Source of the DNA: Candidatus Atribacteria bacterium ADurb.Bin276 | GTDB lineage: Bacteria > Atribacterota > Atribacteria > Atribacterales > Atribacteraceae | Direction: 5' to 3' | NCBI GenBank assembly: GCA_002069605.1 | Contig: MWBQ01000028.1 | Coordinates: forward strand, 1 to 37,911 | DNA: 37,911 nt | Shown here: in pieces, positions 33,439 through 37,911 of the stretch | Position numbering within the stretch: position 1 is the stretch's first letter | Layout: the number at the start of each line of letters is the position of its first letter | Notes under the pieces: generated by a model | Database searches by the model: none | Told to the model about the DNA's origin: nothing | The model's input: the letters and a program-made list of their open reading frames with translations, nothing else | Program-made: the position numbers and the translations under genes

Positions 33439-36107
33439 AGAAGTACGTTTATTTTTTTGGTGAAGGCGATGCATCAATGAAGATGCTTTTGGGCGGAAAA
33501 GGTGCCAACCTTGCTGAAATGACCCGAATAGGTCTCCCCGTCCCTCCAGGATTTACCATTAGTACCGAAGCCTGTCATCATTATTACAAAAACAATGAAA
33601 CATGGCCCGAAGGACTTGAAGAAGAGGTTAAAAAGAACTTAATTGAACTGGAAAAGAAGTCAGGAAAAAAATTTGGAGATCCAGTAAACCCGCTTTTAGT
33701 TTCAGTTCGTTCTGGCGCTCCGGCATCCATGCCAGGCATGATGGATACAGTTTTAAATTTAGGGTTGAATGAAAGCTCTCTTCAAGGTCTTGTTAAACTA
33801 ACCGGTAATGAGCGCTTTGCCCTTGATTGTTACCGACGTTTTATCCAAATGTTCGGTGATGTGGTTATGGGTGTCGACCACGATAAATACGAAGAAATTC
33901 TCAGTGATGTAAAAAAACAGGTTGGTGTCAATCTCGATACCGATCTCACTGCTGAAGACTTAAAGGTAGTCATTTCACGATATAAAGAACTGTATAAAAA
34001 GGTGACTGGTGAAGATTTCCCTCAAGAGCCATTTGATCAATTAAAAAAATCCATCAATGCTGTTTTTAGTTCATGGAATAATAAAAGAGCTATCACCTAC
34101 CGAAAGATCAATAAAATTCCTGAAAACTGGGGAACCGCAGTCAACGTTCAAATGATGGCTTTTGGTAATATGGGAAATGATTCGGGAACTGGCGTTGGTT
34201 TTACTCGCAATCCATCAACCGGTATAAAAGAATTCTATGGGGAATACTTGCTTAATGCTCAAGGTGAAGACGTGGTGGCTGGTATTCGAACTCCAAAACC
34301 AATTAAGGATATGGGGCAAGATCTTCCCGAGGACTTTGAAGAATTGAAGAAGATTTATTCTATATTAGAAGAACATTATCGGGATATGCAGGACTTTGAG
34401 TTTACAATTGAAAAAGGGAAGCTTTATATGCTTCAAACCCGAACCGGGAAACGAACCACCCAGGCGGCCATAAAAATAGCTGTAGACATGGTGAGTGAAG
34501 GATTAATTGATAAGAAAACAGCTGTAAAACGAATTGATCCGGCCTCTCTTAATCAACTCCTTCATCCCCAGATTGACCGAAGCGTTCCGTTGAGGGTTAT
34601 CGCTAAAGGACTTCCAGCTTCACCTGGTGCAGCCAGTGGGAAGGTATATTTTGATGCTGATGACGCCGAACGGGAAGCCAATGAAGGAACTAAAGCTATT
34701 TTGGTTCGTCCTGAAACCACCCCTGATGATATTCATGGTGTCGTTGCTGCACAAGGGGTTTTAACCAGCCGAGGCGGAATGACTAGTCACGCTGCAGTAG
34801 TTGCTCGAGGAATGGGAAAACCCTGTGTTGCCGGTTGTGAAGCGGTAGTTATCGATCTCGATAAAAAACAATTTCAGGTTAATTCTTTGGTCGTCAAAGA
34901 AGGAGACTATATCAGTATCGATGGTGGGAAAGGCGAAGTCATTTTAGGACAAGCCAAAACCATTCCACCTCAACTTTCCGAAGATTTCCAAAAGCTTTTA
35001 GGTTGGGCTGATAGCATTCGAAAACTGGGTGTTCGTGCTAATGCCGATACACCAAATGATGCTCGTAAAGCGATCGAATTCGGTGCTGAAGGAATTGGTT
35101 TGTGTCGGACCGAGCATATGTTCATGGCACCCGATCGTTTACCAGCAGTACAGGAAATGATCATAGCTCAGAACGTTGAAGAACGAAAAAAAGCCTTGGC
35201 AAAAATTGAACCAATGCAAAAAGGTGATTTTAAAGAGATATTTAAGGTTATGGAAGGAAAACCAGTAACCGTTCGTTTAATCGATCCTCCTCTTCATGAA
35301 TTTCTGCCTAAATTAGAGGATCTCTTGGTCGAAGTAACCACTTTACGGGTGAAAGGAATCAGTGGTTCTGAACTCGAGGAAAAAGAGAAGATGCTCAAGA
35401 TCGTGCGTGGACTTCATGAAGTCAACCCGATGTTGGGTCTCCGCGGTTGCCGATTGGGAATAGTATATCCAGAAATTGTCGAGATGCAGGTTCGGGCAAT
35501 CATCGAAGCAGCTTGTGAGCTCGACAAAGAAGGAGTAAAAGTTCTTCCAGAAATTATGATTCCATTGGTAGGTCACCAGAACGAGATCAAAATCCAAAAA
35601 GAAATTTTGGAAAAAGTAGCCAAAGAAGCTTTGGATCGACATCAGTCGAAAGTTCAGTATAAATTTGGAACCATGATTGAAATCCCTCGAGCAGCAGTAG
35701 TCGCCGATCAGATTGCTGAATACGCTGAGTTTTTCTCCTTTGGGACCAACGACTTAACCCAGATGACCTTTGGGTACAGCCGAGATGACGCTGAAGGCAA
35801 GTTCCTTTTCTTCTATGAAGAAAATGGTATTCTGCCCGAGGATCCTTTCCAATCCATTGATCTTGATGGAGTTGGTGAGTTAATGAAGATGGGTGTTCAA
35901 AAAGGGAGACAAGTCCGACCAGACCTCAAATGCGGGATCTGCGGTGAACATGGTGGTGATCCGAAGTCGGTTATGTTCTGTCATACTATTGGATTAAACT
36001 ATGTCAGCTGTTCACCTTTCCGTGTTCCTTTGGCTCGTTTGGCAGCCGCTCATGCGGTAATCGAAGAAGAAGGAAAAGTGAAGGATACATCTAAGTTCGA
36101 TAAGTAA
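33435..36107 (+). CDS. ppdK: Pyruvate, phosphate dikinase
   Basis: An 890-residue enzyme interconverting pyruvate, ATP and phosphate with PEP, AMP and pyrophosphate. The N-terminal ATP-grasp domain (GGKGANLAEMTRIGLPVPPGF, SVRSGAPASMPGMMDT) precedes the swivelling phosphohistidine domain GGMTSHAAVVARGMGKPC. There His452 is the catalytic residue and Thr450 is the likely regulatory site. The C-terminal PEP/pyruvate barrel includes GIGLCRTEHMF, MIEIPRAAVVAD and CGICGEHGGDP. GGGAGG lies upstream of ATG 33435. In anaerobes with a membrane pyrophosphatase (one follows here), PPDK is often part of pyrophosphate-linked energy metabolism. It is the last gene before a strong terminator. Confidence 0.97.
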   Translation: MKKYVYFFGEGDASMKMLLGGKGANLAEMTRIGLPVPPGFTISTEACHHYYKNNETWPEGLEEEVKKNLIELEKKSGKKFGDPVNPLLVSVRSGAPASMPGMMDTVLNLGLNESSLQGLVKLTGNERFALDCYRRFIQMFGDVVMGVDHDKYEEILSDVKKQVGVNLDTDLTAEDLKVVISRYKELYKKVTGEDFPQEPFDQLKKSINAVFSSWNNKRAITYRKINKIPENWGTAVNVQMMAFGNMGNDSGTGVGFTRNPSTGIKEFYGEYLLNAQGEDVVAGIRTPKPIKDMGQDLPEDFEELKKIYSILEEHYRDMQDFEFTIEKGKLYMLQTRTGKRTTQAAIKIAVDMVSEGLIDKKTAVKRIDPASLNQLLHPQIDRSVPLRVIAKGLPASPGAASGKVYFDADDAEREANEGTKAILVRPETTPDDIHGVVAAQGVLTSRGGMTSHAAVVARGMGKPCVAGCEAVVIDLDKKQFQVNSLVVKEGDYISIDGGKGEVILGQAKTIPPQLSEDFQKLLGWADSIRKLGVRANADTPNDARKAIEFGAEGIGLCRTEHMFMAPDRLPAVQEMIIAQNVEERKKALAKIEPMQKGDFKEIFKVMEGKPVTVRLIDPPLHEFLPKLEDLLVEVTTLRVKGISGSELEEKEKMLKIVRGLHEVNPMLGLRGCRLGIVYPEIVEMQVRAIIEAACELDKEGVKVLPEIMIPLVGHQNEIKIQKEILEKVAKEALDRHQSKVQYKFGTMIEIPRAAVVADQIAEYAEFFSFGTNDLTQMTFGYSRDDAEGKFLFFYEENGILPEDPFQSIDLDGVGELMKMGVQKGRQVRPDLKCGICGEHGGDPKSVMFCHTIGLNYVSCSPFRVPLARLAAAHAVIEEEGKVKDTSKFDK

Positions 36108-36128
36108 ACATAATTATTGAACCGAAAT

Positions 36129-36160
36129 AAACCGGACTGGTATATACCAGTCCGGTTTTT
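36129..36160 (+). terminator. Palindromic terminator after ppdK
   Basis: A perfect 30-bp palindrome (36129-36158) centred between 36143 and 36144, with TATA at its turn and a T5 end. It should stop the rpsU-to-ppdK transcripts strongly. Confidence 0.93.
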
Positions 36161-36171
36161 CAGGTGATCGC

Positions 36172-37239
36172 TTGGAAATTGCTACGATCAAAAGATTTTG
36201 GGAAAACTGGGAAGCTCAAACCCTCTCGCCACTGGCAACTTTGAGTACCAAAAGCCGAGGTCGTGAGCACCCTGAAGAAGAATGTGAATTACGGAATTGC
36301 TTTCAAAGAGATCGTGACCGAATCATCCACAGCAAGTCTTTTCGACGACTCAAGCACAAAAGCCAGGTTTTTTTAAGTCCGGAAGGCGATCATTATCGTA
36401 CCCGGCTTACCCACACCCTGGAAGTCTCGCAAATTTCTCGGACTATTGCTCGAGGGCTAAGGTTGAATGAAGACCTAACCGAGGCGATCAGCCTTGGTCA
36501 TGATCTGGGGCATACCCCTTTTGGGCATGCCGGCGAGGAAGCCCTCCGGGAAATACATCCGGGAGGTTTTAAGCATAATGAACAAAGTTTACGAGTTGTT
36601 GAGTTTATCGAAAGAGATGGAAAAGGTCTAAATTTGACCTGGGAGGTGAGAGATGGTATCCTTCGGCATTCCAAGACCAGGGATTTAAATATGGAGAAAG
36701 TTTCCAAAGAAAATTTACCCCAAACCTTGGAAGGCCAAGTAGTTAGATGGTCAGATATGATAGCCTATGTAAACCACGATATCGATGACGCTATACGAGC
36801 TGGTGTTATCACTCAAGATGACCTTCCCCAGGATTGTTTAGAAGTTTTGGGGAAAAGCCATCGAGAAAGAATTAATCGAATGGTGAAAGACGTTATTCTT
36901 AACAGCGTTGAAAAATCTCCAGTGACCATGAGCATTCCAGTTCGGAACGCCACCCAGGAATTACGAAAGTTTCTATTTGATACGGTGTATTTTGGAGAAT
37001 ATCAACAGTTAGAAAGAGAAAAAGCGAAACGATTAATAAAAGAGCTTTATCAATTCTTTTTGGAAAATTTAGATATCTTTGAAAAGGAATATCGGGTTAA
37101 TTTTTATCACCAAGATACCGATATAATCGTATGTGATTTTATTTCGGGGATGACTGATCGATATGCCATGGCCATCTACCGGAAATATTTTATTCCATTT
37201 TCCTGGCCGCAGGAAGGAATGGGAAAAGAAATCAACTGA
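36172..37239 (+). CDS. dgt: dGTPase-like deoxynucleotide triphosphohydrolase
   Basis: A 355-residue HD-domain protein of the Dgt family, which splits dNTPs into nucleoside and triphosphate. Family blocks are RDRDRIIHSKSFRRLKHKSQVF, the metal-binding HTLEVSQISRTIARGL and GHDLGHTPFGHAGEEAL (His and Asp ligands), WSDMIAYVNHDIDDA, and a C-terminal HD-associated region. Length is like the short, non-enterobacterial group, whose substrates may be broader than dGTP. TTG 36172 follows AGGTGATC, and no alternative start is near. It lies just past the ppdK terminator, with no separate promoter that I can see. Confidence 0.93.
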   Translation: MEIATIKRFWENWEAQTLSPLATLSTKSRGREHPEEECELRNCFQRDRDRIIHSKSFRRLKHKSQVFLSPEGDHYRTRLTHTLEVSQISRTIARGLRLNEDLTEAISLGHDLGHTPFGHAGEEALREIHPGGFKHNEQSLRVVEFIERDGKGLNLTWEVRDGILRHSKTRDLNMEKVSKENLPQTLEGQVVRWSDMIAYVNHDIDDAIRAGVITQDDLPQDCLEVLGKSHRERINRMVKDVILNSVEKSPVTMSIPVRNATQELRKFLFDTVYFGEYQQLEREKAKRLIKELYQFFLENLDIFEKEYRVNFYHQDTDIIVCDFISGMTDRYAMAIYRKYFIPFSWPQEGMGKEIN

Positions 37240-37274
37240 ATGAATAGTAGTAATTCAGAAGGGAGGATTATATT

Positions 37275-37911
37275 GTGGGATTAGCAGTATTTGCAACTAT
37301 AGCTGGTTTAATAGCAGTTATATATGCAGTTTATTTGATTATGAAAATTAATACGTTTGATGCCGGTAATGAAAGAATGAAAGAGATTTCCCATGCTATT
37401 CAGGAAGGGGCTATGGCCTTTCTCAAAAGGGAATACTTCTTTTTGGTTTTTTTTGTTATCGGAATGTTTATCCTCCTCACTTTTACCCGAGGAATTGTTG
37501 AAGCCATTTGTTATCTTTGTGGTTCGATTTGTTCAGTATTAGCCGGTTTTGTGGGAATGAGGGTTTCAACCAGAAGCAATGCCCGAACCACGCAGGCTGC
37601 AACCCAAGGAATAGGTCAAGCTCTCAAGGTGGCTTTTTCCTCAGGTACTGTTATGGGAATGTGCGTAGCTGGTTTTGGACTTTTGGGGTTAGGAATTCTT
37701 TATCTGATCGTTCGAGATGCTGATATTATCAACGGTTTTGCCCTGGGTGCTAGTTCAATCGCCCTTTTTGCCAGAGTTGGTGGTGGGATTTATACCAAAG
37801 CTGCTGATGTGGGTGCCGACTTAGTGGGAAAGGTTGAAGCCGGCATTCCCGAAGATGATCCCCGCAATCCAGCGGTTATTGCCGATAATGTCGGTGATAA
37901 CGTCGGAGACG
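37275..37911 (+). CDS. hppA: Membrane pyrophosphatase (ion-pumping), 5' part
   Basis: The first 212 codons of a membrane-bound pyrophosphatase, which pumps H+ or Na+ with energy from pyrophosphate. The reading frame runs off the window end. Several hydrophobic segments are followed by the hallmark ARVGGGIYTKAADVGADLVG and the DDPRNPAVIADNVGDNVGD region, containing the aspartates and lysine that bind Mg-pyrophosphate. The start is GTG 37275 with GGGAGG eight bases upstream. The residues that decide K+ dependence and ion type lie beyond the window. Confidence 0.95.
   Translation, partial: MGLAVFATIAGLIAVIYAVYLIMKINTFDAGNERMKEISHAIQEGAMAFLKREYFFLVFFVIGMFILLTFTRGIVEAICYLCGSICSVLAGFVGMRVSTRSNARTTQAATQGIGQALKVAFSSGTVMGMCVAGFGLLGLGILYLIVRDADIINGFALGASSIALFARVGGGIYTKAADVGADLVGKVEAGIPEDDPRNPAVIADNVGDNVGD

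Noticed and set aside
37508-37723. 71-residue open frame on the + strand
   Set aside because: It is an out-of-frame shadow of hppA, whose own frame is open from 37275 to the window end.

Overview
The window is about 38 kb of AT-rich bacterial chromosome, gene-dense and mostly on the + strand. Several features resemble Firmicutes and their relatives: a T-box leader, an FMN riboswitch on an ECF riboflavin transporter, Asp23, a PPDK/PDRP pair, and an rpsU-yqeY-phoH-pgpH-ybeY-cdd-era-recO-glyQS gene order. The solute-binding protein has a plain signal peptide and no lipobox, which would suit a diderm cell. The bifurcating [FeFe]-hydrogenase, PPDK and membrane pyrophosphatase point to an anaerobic fermenter. 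An Atribacterota-like or deep clostridia-like lineage is my guess from this style; no sequence here proves it.

Layout. 1-3170: a repeat pair, a small membrane protein (- strand), an orphan L-fuculokinase, and an FMN riboswitch driving ribU. 3320-3844: ogt on the - strand. 3932-7070: a promoter and tryptophan-type T-box (UGG specifier) followed by a three-gene TrpXYZ-type ABC importer, then a cluster of palindromic repeats, then a TrpB2-type tryptophan synthase beta chain (7630-8952). 9031-11142: an uncharacterised B12-type radical SAM protein and a metallo-beta-lactamase-fold protein. 11333-18966: a hydrogen-metabolism block holding a small [2Fe-2S] protein, a PAS-containing sensory-type [FeFe]-hydrogenase homologue, a SpoIIE/PP2C phosphatase, and the HydC-HydB-HydA subunits of a trimeric electron-bifurcating hydrogenase. 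19039-21642: a tRNA-Ala(GGC) gene with its own promoter and terminator, then leuS. 21813-22865: comEA and asp23, convergent.

23098-36107 is a long housekeeping cluster: rpsU, yqeY, phoH, pgpH, a ybeY-cdd fusion, era, recO, glyQ, glyS, the PPDK regulatory protein and ppdK. It ends at a strong palindromic terminator. A dGTPase-like gene and the 5' part of a membrane pyrophosphatase gene close the window.

The points I rate most worth checking are: the sensory hydrogenase-phosphatase module, which lacks the usual proton-relay cysteine and sits beside the bifurcating hydrogenase; the YbeY-cytidine deaminase fusion, whose third YbeY metal ligand is Asp instead of His; glyQ, which appears to start at an AUA codon downstream of its own promoter; the Trp T-box/TrpXYZ/TrpB2 salvage block; and the FMN riboswitch, whose alternative pairings can be read directly from the sequence. 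Nothing here looks like a wholly unknown defence or mobile system.
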